A stretch of 64,000 nt of DNA, taken from contig NZ_JAUSQU010000001.1 in the NCBI RefSeq assembly GCF_030811455.1, forward strand, positions 62,001 through 126,000, given 5' to 3'. Origin of the DNA: Streptosporangium lutulentum (GTDB taxonomy: Bacteria > Actinomycetota > Actinomycetes > Streptosporangiales > Streptosporangiaceae). The position numbers were made by a program, and so were the translations under genes. Positions within the stretch are counted from its first letter, which is position 1, and every line of letters begins with the position of its first letter. The notes beneath the pieces were generated by a model, which saw only the letters and a program-made list of their open reading frames with translations, was not told where the DNA came from and did not search any database. This document shows positions 18,752 through 26,287 of the stretch, piece by piece.

Positions 18752-18797
18752 TCGACATCGTGTTCGATTCACCGATCTTTCTTCGACATGTGTTCGG
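18752..18797. promoter_or_regulatory. Two weaker LexA-box-like sites
   Basis: TCGACATCGTGTTCGA (18752-18767) and TTCGACATGTGTTCGG (18782-18797) each keep a full GTTCG half site and a degenerate left half. They lie 26-71 bases before the LysM gene start, so they may strengthen its damage induction. Individually they are below what I would call certain. Confidence 0.4.
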
Positions 18798-18822
18798 CCA
18801 GGTCGAAGGGATGGGGGCCATC

Positions 18823-19590
18823 ATGAAGCCGACCGCGACGACACTGCGATCCGTGCCGTCACCGAGATCCGTGGCGCCGCCGGAATCCGCGAAAACACCG
18901 CCGGCCGCGAAAACGCCGCCGCCCGCGAGGATGCTGCGGTCCGTGCCGCCGTCGGGAGCCGTTCCGTCATCGAGATCCGCGACGCCACCGAGGTCCGTGT
19001 CGTCATCGAGATCCGCGACACGGTCAAGGTCCGTTCCGACGCTGAGATCCGCGACACAGCCGAGGTCCGTGCCGCCGCCGAGATCCGTTCCGGCGCCGAG
19101 ATCCGCGACACAGGCGAAGTCCGTGTCGCCGTCGAGGTCCGTGAGGATGTTGCGGTCCGTGCCGCCGTCGAGATCCTCGAAGGCGCCGCGCCCCGCGGCG
19201 AAACCGCGGTCCGTGCCGGCGCCGCGCTCGCGGGCGGTGGCGTCCCCGCGGCCGGGTTCGCGGAGGGGTGCCGGGCGTCCTCATGCGCCGCTGCGCCTCA
19301 CTCGGCGTGGGAGGATTGTGGTGGTGGCGGTGCTCGCGCTGCTGACTTTGGGAGGGCTCTGGATCGGGGGCCGCATCGACGCCGCCTCGGCGGGCGAGCG
19401 GAGAGGCCACGAGGGCCTGCACTGGGTCGTGGTGCAGAGGGGCGACACACTGCGGGAGATCGTGGACGCGGTGACGAGAAAGGTCGATCCCGACGGGGTG
19501 ACTCGCCAGATCATGGATCTCAACGGGCTGTCCGGCTCGGTGGTCCAGCCCGGGACCCGGCTCTACCTGCCCGCCGGTCTCACCCCCTGA
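18823..19590 (+). CDS. SOS-type LysM membrane protein, ChiZ/DivS/YneA-like division inhibitor
   Basis: A 255-residue protein in three parts. Residues 1 to about 150 are an Arg/Ser/Pro-rich, probably disordered cytosolic region made of repeats such as PPRSVPAPRSATQ. Then comes one membrane helix (IVVVAVLALLTLGGLWIG). The external C-terminus is a LysM peptidoglycan-binding domain (VVQRGDTLREIV ... GSVVQPGTRLYLPAGL). The position between lexA and nrdR, and the LexA-type sites in its promoter, match M. tuberculosis ChiZ (Rv2719c) and C. glutamicum DivS, damage-induced proteins that stop division. M. tuberculosis ChiZ also has an Arg-rich disordered cytosolic tail, but much shorter. ATG 18823 is chosen with a GGGGG about 5 bases upstream; ATG 18811 is in frame too. 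Confidence 0.8.
   Translation: MKPTATTLRSVPSPRSVAPPESAKTPPAAKTPPPARMLRSVPPSGAVPSSRSATPPRSVSSSRSATRSRSVPTLRSATQPRSVPPPRSVPAPRSATQAKSVSPSRSVRMLRSVPPSRSSKAPRPAAKPRSVPAPRSRAVASPRPGSRRGAGRPHAPLRLTRRGRIVVVAVLALLTLGGLWIGGRIDAASAGERRGHEGLHWVVVQRGDTLREIVDAVTRKVDPDGVTRQIMDLNGLSGSVVQPGTRLYLPAGLTP
18835..19250 (+). repeat. Coding tandem repeat (GAGATCCG / GAGGTCCG units)
   Basis: More than a dozen copies of a GAGATCCG or GAGGTCCG core at 15-30 base spacing encode the Arg-Ser-Pro repeats. The same repeat leaves long open frames in other phases on both strands; only the frame continuing into the membrane helix and LysM domain is taken as real. Confidence 0.75.
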
Positions 19591-19775
19591 GGGGGTGCCC
19601 CCGGAGGTCGTTTCGACGTCTCGTTCGAAACGTCGAGCGAAGGTTCGTGAAGCGTGAGGGGGTCACTCGGGAGGTCTTCGAAGGGCGACACGCCGGACGA
19701 CGGCGGCTGATCAGCGACTTCGCTCCGAAGGGTCTTCCTAACTTGCGTTCATGGTCCGACCCTCCTACCGTTGGA

Positions 19776-19791
19776 CCACAACATCTAGTGG
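19776..19791. promoter_or_regulatory. NrdR box 1
   Basis: CCACAACATCTAGTGG matches the NrdR-box consensus (acaCwAtATaTwgtgt) at 12 of 16 positions, including the outer CAC and GTG. It pairs with box 2 exactly 31 bases downstream, three helical turns. Confidence 0.8.
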
Positions 19792-19806
19792 CTTCGGCGA
19801 CATACT

Positions 19807-19822
19807 TCACCATAGATTGTGT
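19807..19822. promoter_or_regulatory. NrdR box 2
   Basis: TCACCATAGATTGTGT matches the NrdR-box consensus at 13 of 16 positions. With box 1 it forms the usual tandem pair upstream of nrdR-nrdJ, implying repression of class II reductase and autoregulation. Confidence 0.83.
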
Positions 19823-19933
19823 TTCCATTACCGCACCTCGACTATTCGAGGAGCGTGCGCACGCGTCTCTTCCCGAGCGCTGTGAGGTGCATGGGGTGAG
19901 TGAGCCGCTCAGCCGGTCAGGGAGGCGACACGC

Positions 19934-20395
19934 GTGCACTGTCCGTTCTGCCGTCACCCTGACACGCGGGTCATCGACAGCCGCTCCACCGAGGACGGCG
20001 GCGCCATCCGCCGCAGGCGCACATGCCCGGAGTGCGGGCGCAGGTTCACCACGCAGGAGACGGTGCTGCTCATGGTGAGCAAGCGCAGTGGTGTGACCGA
20101 GCCGTTCTTCAGGGACAAAGTGGTCGCCGGGGTTCGGCGGGCCTGCCAGGGCAGGCCGGTCGGCGAAGACTCGCTGGCACGACTGGGCCAGCTGGTCGAG
20201 GAGGGCATCCGGGCGACCGGGTGCGCGGAGATCCCCGCGCACGAGGTCGGGCTCGCGATCCTGGGCCCGCTCCGTGAGCTGGACGAAGTGGCCTACCTAC
20301 GGTTCGCCTCCGTCTACCGCGGATTCGAGACCCTCGCCGACTTCGAGGCGGAGATCGAGCAGCTGCGGACAGAGCGTTCCATCAAGCAAGACTGA
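19934..20395 (+). CDS. nrdR: Transcriptional repressor NrdR
   Basis: A 153-residue repressor of ribonucleotide reductase genes. The N-terminal zinc ribbon is complete ([16 protein letters not shown], then [14 protein letters not shown]), followed by the ATP-cone nucleotide-sensing domain ([15 protein letters not shown] onward). Length is normal. The GTG start at 19934 has GGAGG 8 bases upstream. It is co-directional with nrdJ, 85 bases downstream, and has two NrdR boxes in its promoter, the arrangement known from the Streptomyces coelicolor nrdRJ operon. It should repress when dATP/ATP levels are high. Confidence 0.97.
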   Translation: MHCPFCRHPDTRVIDSRSTEDGGAIRRRRTCPECGRRFTTQETVLLMVSKRSGVTEPFFRDKVVAGVRRACQGRPVGEDSLARLGQLVEEGIRATGCAEIPAHEVGLAILGPLRELDEVAYLRFASVYRGFETLADFEAEIEQLRTERSIKQD

Positions 20396-20448
20396 ATCAG
20401 ACCCCGGGCGCCGGGGGACAGGGCGGCGCGTTGATGTATCCGGCTCGA

Positions 20449-20465
20449 GGGCCCTTCAAGGGCCC
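20449..20465 (+). promoter_or_regulatory. Small hairpin just before the nrdJ ribosome site
   Basis: GGGCCCTT and AAGGGCCC form 8-base arms with a single-base centre, ending 15 bases before the nrdJ ATG and next to its GGAAGGGGGA ribosome site. It could tune translation or act as a partial terminator between nrdR and nrdJ. No cobalamin riboswitch is present in the 85-base gap. Confidence 0.4.
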
Positions 20466-20480
20466 CGGAAGGGGGAAGTC

Positions 20481-23309
20481 ATGACGGAAACCGTCAGTGG
20501 TGCGGTTACACGTGGGGGCAAGCGAGTGCACAAGGGTTTGAGGATGAAGCGCATCTTCACCACACCTGGAGTGCATCCCTACGATGAGGTGCTCTGGGAG
20601 CGCCGTGACGTCGTCATGACCAACTGGCGCGACGGGTCGATCAACTTTGAGCAGCGGGGCGTCGAGTTCCCCCAGTCCTGGTCGGTCAACGCCGCCAACA
20701 TCGTGACCACCAAGTATTTCCGCGGCGCGGTCGGCACCCCGCAACGCGAGTGGAGCCTCAAGCAGCTCGTCGACCGCGTGGTGGGCGTCTATACCAAGAC
20801 CGCCGTCGAGCACGGCTACTTCGCCACCGAGGAAGACGCCGAGATCTTCGACCACGAGCTCAAGCACGCCCTGGTCAACCAGATCTTCAGTTTCAACTCG
20901 CCGGTTTGGTTCAACGTCGGCACGGCCTCGCCGCAGCAGGTCAGCGCCTGTTTCATCCTGGCCGTCGACGACCAGATGGAGTCCATCCTCGACTGGTACA
21001 AGGAAGAGGGTGTGATCTTCAAGGGCGGTTCGGGCTCCGGCGTGAACCTCTCCAGGATCCGCTCCTCCAAGGAACTGCTCTCCAGCGGCGGTACGGCCAG
21101 CGGCCCGGTCTCCTTCATGCGCGGCGCGGACGCCTCCGCGGGCACCATCAAGTCGGGCGGCGCCACCCGCCGCGCGGCCAAGATGGTCGTCCTGGACGTG
21201 GACCACCCCGACATCGAGGAGTTCATCGAGACCAAGGCGCGCGAGGAGGACAAGGTCCGCGCGCTGCGCGACGCCGGGTTCGACATGGACCTGGGCGGCA
21301 AGGACATCGTCTCCGTCCAGTACCAGAACGCCAACAACTCCGTGCGCGTCTCCGACGAGTTCATGAACGCGGTGGAGAAGGGCGAGCGGTTCGGCCTGCG
21401 CGCCCGCCTCACCGGCGAGGTCATCGAGACGGTCGAGGCCAAGGACCTGTTCCGCAAGATGGCCAAGGCGGCGTGGGAGTGCGCCGACCCGGGTGTCCAG
21501 TACGACGACACGATCAACGACTGGCACACCAGCCCGGAGACGGGCCGCATCACCGCCAGCAACCCGTGCTCGGAGTACCTGCACCTGGACAACTCCTCCT
21601 GCAACCTGGCGAGCATCAACCTGCTCAAGTTCCTGAACGACGACGACTCCTTCGACATCGCGAGCTTCGTGAAGGTCACCGAGCTGGTCATCACCGCGAT
21701 GGACGTCTCCATCACCTTCGCCGACTTCCCGACCCAGAAGATCGACGAGACCACCCGGGCCTACCGCCAGCTCGGCATCGGCTACGCCAACCTCGGCGCG
21801 CTGCTCATGGCCACCGGCCACGCCTACGACTCCGACGGCGGCCGGGCCGTCGCCGGGGCCATCACCTCGCTGATGACCGGCGTCTCCTACCGCCGCAGCG
21901 CCGAACTGGCCGCGGTCGTCGGGCCGTACGACGGCTATGCCCGCAACGCCGACGCCCACAAGCGGGTCATGCGCAAGCACAGCGAGGCCAACGACGGCCT
22001 GCGCACGATCGACGCGATCGACGGCGCCATCCACCGGGAGGCCTCCAAGCAGTGGGCGGAGTGCCTCAAGCTCGGTGACAAGAACGGCTACCGCAACGCT
22101 CAGGCCTCGCTGCTCGCGCCCACCGGCACCATCGGCCTGATGATGGACTGCGACACCACCGGCATCGAGCCCGACCTCGCCCTGGTCAAGTTCAAGAAGC
22201 TCGTCGGCGGCGGCTCCATGCAGATCGTCAACCAGACGATCCCGCGGGCGCTCCGGCAGCTGGGCTACCAGGAGGAGCAGGTCGAGGCGATCGTCGAGTA
22301 CATCGCCCAGAACAGCCACGTCGTGGACGCCCCCGGTCTCAAGCGGGAGCACTACGAGGTGTTCGACTGCGCCATGGGCGAGCGGGCGATCGCCCCCATG
22401 GGGCACGTCCGGATGATGGCCGCGGCCCAGCCGTTCCTGTCCGGCGCCATCTCCAAGACGGTCAACCTGCCCGAGTCCGCGACGATCGAGGACATCGAGC
22501 AGGTCTACATGGAGGGCTGGAAGCTCGGTCTGAAGGCCCTGGCCGTCTACCGCGACAACTGCAAGGTCGGCCAGCCGCTCTCCGTCGCCGGTAAGAAGAG
22601 CGACGAGAAGGCCGCTCCCGCGGAGCCGGCGGTCCAGGTCGTGGAGATCAGCCGCCCGACCCGCCGCCGGATGCCGAACCAGCGCCCCAGCACCACCACG
22701 CGCTTCACCGTGGGCGGCGCCAAGGGCTACATGACCGCCTCGTCCTACCCCGACGACGGTCTCGGCGAGGTCTTCCTGAAGATGTCCAAGCAGGGCTCGA
22801 CCCTCGCGGGCGTCATGGACGCCTTCTCGGTGGCCATCTCCATCGGCCTGCAGTACGGCGTGCCGCTGGAGACCTACGTCGGCAAGTTCGTCAACATGCG
22901 CTTCGACCCGGCCGGCATGACCGACGACCCGGACGTCCGCATGGCCGCCTCGGTGATGGACTACATCTTCCGCCGCCTGGCCCTGGACCACCTGCCCTAT
23001 GACGACCGGGCCGCCCTCGGCATCTTCTCCGCCTCCGAGCGCTCCGCCCAGCAGCGAGGTGAGGACCCGGCCCCGATCCACACCGACGAGGTCATCGCCG
23101 AGCTCGCCACCTCCGCGCCGATAGAGGAGCAGCCGCAGCCCCGCCCGGAAGCGGTCGCCGTGGCCGCCCCGGAGCGGGTCGGCTCCCTGGAGTCCCACCA
23201 GGGTCGCACCGCCGACGCGCCGCTCTGCATGACCTGCGGCACCAAGATGCGCCCCGCCGGTAGCTGCTACGTCTGCGAAGGCTGCGGCTCCACCAGCGGC
23301 TGCAGCTGA
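20481..23309 (+). CDS. nrdJ: Adenosylcobalamin-dependent (class II) ribonucleotide reductase
   Basis: A 942-residue vitamin B12-dependent ribonucleotide reductase, which makes deoxynucleotides with or without oxygen. Visible landmarks are NSPVWFNVGTASPQQVSACF (first active-site cysteine region), the conserved NPCSEYLHLDNSSCNLASIN block with the radical cysteine and catalytic Asn/Glu, and APTGTIGLMMDCDTTGIEPD. After a linker near residue 700-720 comes the C-terminal vitamin B12-dependent RNR domain, and the protein ends in a zinc-ribbon-like Cys tail (CMTCGTKMRPAGSCYVCEGC). The ATG at 20481 follows GGAAGGGGGA; longer in-frame extension overlaps nrdR. Control by NrdR is expected from the upstream boxes. 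Confidence 0.97.
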   Translation: MTETVSGAVTRGGKRVHKGLRMKRIFTTPGVHPYDEVLWERRDVVMTNWRDGSINFEQRGVEFPQSWSVNAANIVTTKYFRGAVGTPQREWSLKQLVDRVVGVYTKTAVEHGYFATEEDAEIFDHELKHALVNQIFSFNSPVWFNVGTASPQQVSACFILAVDDQMESILDWYKEEGVIFKGGSGSGVNLSRIRSSKELLSSGGTASGPVSFMRGADASAGTIKSGGATRRAAKMVVLDVDHPDIEEFIETKAREEDKVRALRDAGFDMDLGGKDIVSVQYQNANNSVRVSDEFMNAVEKGERFGLRARLTGEVIETVEAKDLFRKMAKAAWECADPGVQYDDTINDWHTSPETGRITASNPCSEYLHLDNSSCNLASINLLKFLNDDDSFDIASFVKVTELVITAMDVSITFADFPTQKIDETTRAYRQLGIGYANLGALLMATGHAYDSDGGRAVAGAITSLMTGVSYRRSAELAAVVGPYDGYARNADAHKRVMRKHSEANDGLRTIDAIDGAIHREASKQWAECLKLGDKNGYRNAQASLLAPTGTIGLMMDCDTTGIEPDLALVKFKKLVGGGSMQIVNQTIPRALRQLGYQEEQVEAIVEYIAQNSHVVDAPGLKREHYEVFDCAMGERAIAPMGHVRMMAAAQPFLSGAISKTVNLPESATIEDIEQVYMEGWKLGLKALAVYRDNCKVGQPLSVAGKKSDEKAAPAEPAVQVVEISRPTRRRMPNQRPSTTTRFTVGGAKGYMTASSYPDDGLGEVFLKMSKQGSTLAGVMDAFSVAISIGLQYGVPLETYVGKFVNMRFDPAGMTDDPDVRMAASVMDYIFRRLALDHLPYDDRAALGIFSASERSAQQRGEDPAPIHTDEVIAELATSAPIEEQPQPRPEAVAVAAPERVGSLESHQGRTADAPLCMTCGTKMRPAGSCYVCEGCGSTSGCS

Positions 23310-23367
23310 TTTCAGGCGGAAAAGCAGCATCGGCTATGGAAGCCAGGTCTGCATAGTGCCTGGTGAC

Positions 23368-23399
23368 GAAGGGGTCCGGAATCGAATCCGGACCCCTTC
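23368..23399 (+). terminator. nrdJ terminator hairpin
   Basis: GAAGGGGTCCGGA and TCCGGACCCCTTC form perfect 13-base arms around a 6-base loop, 58 bases after the nrdJ stop. The loop and arms superficially recall a tRNA T-arm, but no acceptor or anticodon arm exists. Confidence 0.85.
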
Positions 23400-23541
23400 C
23401 GGTGTTTCCGGATTCCGATTTCACCGGCAGCTTCGATTCCACGCCTATCGGCACGAGTCGACGCCAGGAAGCCCAGAGGTACGACCAGTCGTCTTCCGCC
23501 GGGCGCCATTCGACGTGCGGGAAACGGCAGGGGACCTCCAC

Positions 23542-24378
23542 ATGGCCTTCGACAGCCGTGACGGCTTGGTCAGGGTGAGTGTGGACGTTCGCACGACCCA
23601 GTCCAGCCAGTGCAGGTTATGGGATCTGAGCCAGCTCGACCTGGCCATCCAGGCAGGGGTCTCCAGCCGGCACGTCAGCTTCGTCGAGACCGGGCGCACG
23701 ATTCCCAGCCGACCGATGGTCCTGCACCTGGCGGAACAACTGCAGGTCCCGCTGAGAGAGCGCAACCGGCTCCTGGTCGCGGCGGGATACGCGCCGGTCT
23801 TCCAGAAGCGCCCGCTGGACGCCCCGGATCTGTCCGCGGCGCGTGAGGCCCTTCATCAGATCTTGCGGGGGCACGAGCCGAATCCGGCGTTGGTGGTGGA
23901 CCATTGCTGGAATTTGATACTCGCCAACTCCGCCGCCGATGTGTTCCCGGACGGTGTCGCCCCCGCCTTGCTCGAACCACCGGTCAACATGATGCGCCTG
24001 GGCCTGCACCCTGACGGGTTCGCACCCCGTCTGCTCGATCTGGAGCAGGTACGGGGATTTCTGCTGCCGCGGTTGGCGCGACAGGTGCAGCGGAGGGGGG
24101 ATCCCCAGTTGAGCGATCTCTATGCGGAACTGGTCTCCTACGGCGCTCCCGGGCAGCTTCAGCCGCCAGATCCCGCTGACATCGCCCTGCCCGTCCGCAT
24201 CCGGCATCGAGGGGTCGAGCTGAGCTTCTTCAATACGATCACCACGTTCGGAGCCGCTTTCGACATCACGCTCGAAGAGATCGCGATCGAGGCGTACTTC
24301 CCCGCCGACGCGCGCACCGCGCTCGCATTGCGCGGAGGAACCCACTCGGCGGCGCCGAACACCGCACCCTCCGAATAA
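23542..24378 (+). CDS. XRE-family regulator with MmyB-like ligand domain, atypical N-terminus
   Basis: A 278-residue regulator in the large actinomycete XRE/MmyB-like group. LSQLDLAIQAGVSSRHVSFVETGRTIPSR is recognisable as the helix-turn-helix (shown as LSQLDLAIQAGVSSRHVSF then VETGRTIPSR), followed by LHLAEQLQVPLRERNRLLVAAGYAP and the PAS-like ligand domain (NPALVVDHCWNLILANSAA ... MMRLGLHPDGFAPRLLDLE). In family members the helix-turn-helix is normally preceded by a basic first helix like LRxWRERRR; here that place reads TTQSSQCRLWD. Either helix 1 has been rewritten or a small frameshift has damaged it. ATG 23542 is a tentative start; GTG 23575 and 23581 are alternatives. Confidence 0.68.
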   Translation: MAFDSRDGLVRVSVDVRTTQSSQCRLWDLSQLDLAIQAGVSSRHVSFVETGRTIPSRPMVLHLAEQLQVPLRERNRLLVAAGYAPVFQKRPLDAPDLSAAREALHQILRGHEPNPALVVDHCWNLILANSAADVFPDGVAPALLEPPVNMMRLGLHPDGFAPRLLDLEQVRGFLLPRLARQVQRRGDPQLSDLYAELVSYGAPGQLQPPDPADIALPVRIRHRGVELSFFNTITTFGAAFDITLEEIAIEAYFPADARTALALRGGTHSAAPNTAPSE

Positions 24379-24529
24379 GCGCACGTCCCCGGTAGGCCGG
24401 GTGCGAGCAGGGTTTTGACGCGGGGCAAGCCACCGCATCGCAACGGGTTCGCTGTCCCGGACCTCCGGCGAAGGTCCGAGACGGCCTCTCGAACAGGCGT
24501 GCCGGTCAGGATCGTGATGGCTGGAACGA

Positions 24530-24562
24530 CGAACGCCCGGCCCCTACGTGGCCGGGCGTTCG
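24530..24562. terminator. Hairpin between XRE regulator and SDR gene
   Basis: CGAACGCCCGGCC and GGCCGGGCGTTCG form 13-base arms around a 7-base loop, between the convergent regulator and SDR genes. The remaining bases of 24379-24620 show no gene. Confidence 0.75.
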
Positions 24563-24620
24563 GTGCGGCACGGATTCGACGCTCACCGACGTGCCGGACA
24601 CGAGCGTCCGCTGTGCACGA

Positions 24621-25433
24621 TCAACGGAATGCGGCCAGCGCGACCGGCTGCCACTTCCGCCACGTGGCAAGCCGTTCCTCGTACTCGGCCTCGACCGGCT
24701 CGAACGACGTGCCGAAGAAGACCCGGGCCGGCGGGTCGTCGGTGTCGGCCAACTCCAGGATCGGCCCGCGCGTCGCCTTGGGGTCGCCGAGGTCCCACAC
24801 GATTTCGGTGACCGCGCGGACCTCGGCGTAGTCCGGGTGCTCGGCACTGGTGCGGCCGCTGTTGCCACCGAAGTCGGTCGCGTACGGGCCGGGCTCCAGG
24901 CAGACAACGTCGATGCCGAAGTGCGTGACCTCCTTGCGGAGCGACTCCGACAGCCCTTCCACCGCCCACTTCGAAGCGTGGTAGCCACCGATGCCGGGGA
25001 ACGCCCGGACCCCGCCCTCGCTGGTGACCTGGATGATCCGGCCGTGACCCTGCGCGCGCAGCACAGGCAGGACCGCCTGCGTCACCCATAGCGTGCCGAA
25101 GAAGTTGGTCTCCATCTCGGCGCGGATCTCGGTCTCGGTCAGTTCCTCGACCATGCCGAAATGGCCGTAGCCCGCGTTGTTGACCACCACGTCCAGCGCG
25201 CCGAAGTGCTCAGCCGCCTGCCGCACGGCGGCGAACACGGCCGCGCGGTCGGTGATGTCGAGCCGCAGGGGCAGGACGGCGTCGCCGTACTTCTCGGTGA
25301 GGGGATGCGAGTGGTCGAGGTCGCGTGAGGTGGCGGCGACCCGGTCACCCCGCTCGAGGGCGGCCTCCGCCCACTCGCGACCGAACCCCTTCGACGTGCC
25401 GGTGATGAACCACGTCTTGGACAACGTCTTCAC
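24621..25433 (-). CDS. SDR family oxidoreductase
   Basis: A 270-residue classical short-chain dehydrogenase/reductase. WFITGTSKGFGREWAEAAL is the TGxxxGxG cofactor loop, VVNNAGYGHFG is the NNAG motif, and the catalytic Ser, Tyr and Lys are in IIQVTSEGG and GYHASKWAVEG. ATSRDLD after beta-2 suggests NADP(H). The gene is divergent from a TetR regulator with only 74 bases between starts, the usual layout of a regulator controlling its neighbour. The physiological substrate is not evident. Confidence 0.88.
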   Translation of the reverse strand: MKTLSKTWFITGTSKGFGREWAEAALERGDRVAATSRDLDHSHPLTEKYGDAVLPLRLDITDRAAVFAAVRQAAEHFGALDVVVNNAGYGHFGMVEELTETEIRAEMETNFFGTLWVTQAVLPVLRAQGHGRIIQVTSEGGVRAFPGIGGYHASKWAVEGLSESLRKEVTHFGIDVVCLEPGPYATDFGGNSGRTSAEHPDYAEVRAVTEIVWDLGDPKATRGPILELADTDDPPARVFFGTSFEPVEAEYEERLATWRKWQPVALAAFR

Positions 25434-25444
25434 CTCTCTCCAGT

Positions 25445-25500
25445 CGATACCTTTGATGGCAAGAGTAGCATGGAATGCATTAATTGAATGGATGGTATCG
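25445..25500. promoter_or_regulatory. SDR/TetR divergent control region
   Basis: CGATACC (25445-25451) and GGTATCG (25494-25500) form distant inverted arms, and AATGCATT (25474-25481) is a palindrome between them, flanked by TGGA/TTGAATGG. This AT-rich stretch lies between the two divergent starts and is the likely operator-promoter. Confidence 0.5.
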
Positions 25501-25507
25501 TTGCCGT

Positions 25508-26164
25508 ATGGAAGGTCGGCGAGATCGGAAGAAGCGGCAGACCCGCGAGCGGATCCAGACCTCGGCGCTGGAGCTGTTCGCGTCGCACGGCTACCGCAAC
25601 ACGACCATCGCGGCGATCGCCGAGCACGCGGACGTCGCGACGCGGACCGTCACGCTGCACTTCCCCACCAAGGAAGACCTGCTGTTCGCCGACGACCCGT
25701 TCGGCCCGGAGTCGCTGGCGGCCCGTCTCGACACCCGGCCCGGCGCCGTCCTCGATGTCGTCGGCGAGTGGATGCGCGACACGATGCACGCCCTCGACGA
25801 ACGCGACGCCGACCAGGGCCGCAAGCCGGGCGAGACCTGGTCCCTGCGCGTCAAACGCGCCACCCTGATAGCCGAGGACGAGGACCTCCGCGGCCGCGGC
25901 CGCGGAGGCTACTACGAACTCGAACGCCTGATCGCCGCCGCCATCGGCGAGGACCTGGGCCTGGCGCCCGACGCGCTGGCCCCGCGCCTGACCGCGTACA
26001 CCGTGGTGGGCGGCCTGCGCGAGCTGTACATGACCCACGAGGCCCACCATCGCGACACCGCCACCGAGGAACTGCTTCCCCTGGTCGACCGCGTACTCGA
26101 CTTCGCCCGCGCGGGCCTGGCCAGGCTCGCGGACAAACCATCGCCGGCTCACCTCGGCCCCTGA
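25508..26164 (+). CDS. TetR/AcrR family transcriptional regulator
   Basis: A 218-residue regulator. The N-terminal QTRERIQTSALELFASHGY and TTIAAIAEHADVATRTVTLHF, ending FPTKEDLLF, form the TetR helix-turn-helix. The C-terminal ligand domain is helical, with LTAYTVVGGLRELYM near residue 170. ATG 25508 was chosen because the helix-turn-helix begins normally from it; a longer frame would extend across the promoter. No clear ribosome site precedes it, so the mRNA may be leaderless. It most likely represses itself and the divergent SDR gene. Confidence 0.87.
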   Translation: MEGRRDRKKRQTRERIQTSALELFASHGYRNTTIAAIAEHADVATRTVTLHFPTKEDLLFADDPFGPESLAARLDTRPGAVLDVVGEWMRDTMHALDERDADQGRKPGETWSLRVKRATLIAEDEDLRGRGRGGYYELERLIAAAIGEDLGLAPDALAPRLTAYTVVGGLRELYMTHEAHHRDTATEELLPLVDRVLDFARAGLARLADKPSPAHLGP

Positions 26165-26287
26165 GCCACACCGCTCGTTCGACGATCCTGGCACTTGCCA
26201 TGAGGGACAGGCGCGGACGGAGAACGCCGCGAGCGTGAACGAGCCCTCCGACGCGGTCCGCCATGAGGGTGACGCCGTCGCCTGTCC

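Noticed and set aside
18642..19250. Alternative frame across the LysM gene reading EIRDTAEVRAAAEIRS-type repeats
   Set aside because: It arises from the same DNA repeat but does not continue into the membrane helix and LysM domain and has no ribosome site.
20396..20480. Cobalamin riboswitch before the B12-dependent nrdJ
   Set aside because: The gap is 85 bases and has only a small hairpin; no B12-box sequence seen here or before nrdR.
20397..23330. Long minus-strand frame opposite nrdJ
   Set aside because: Shadow of nrdJ; composition follows the third-position GC of the real gene.
23340..23400. tRNA-like sequence after nrdJ
   Set aside because: Only a T-arm-like hairpin; no acceptor stem, D-arm or anticodon arm. 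It is better explained as the nrdJ terminator.
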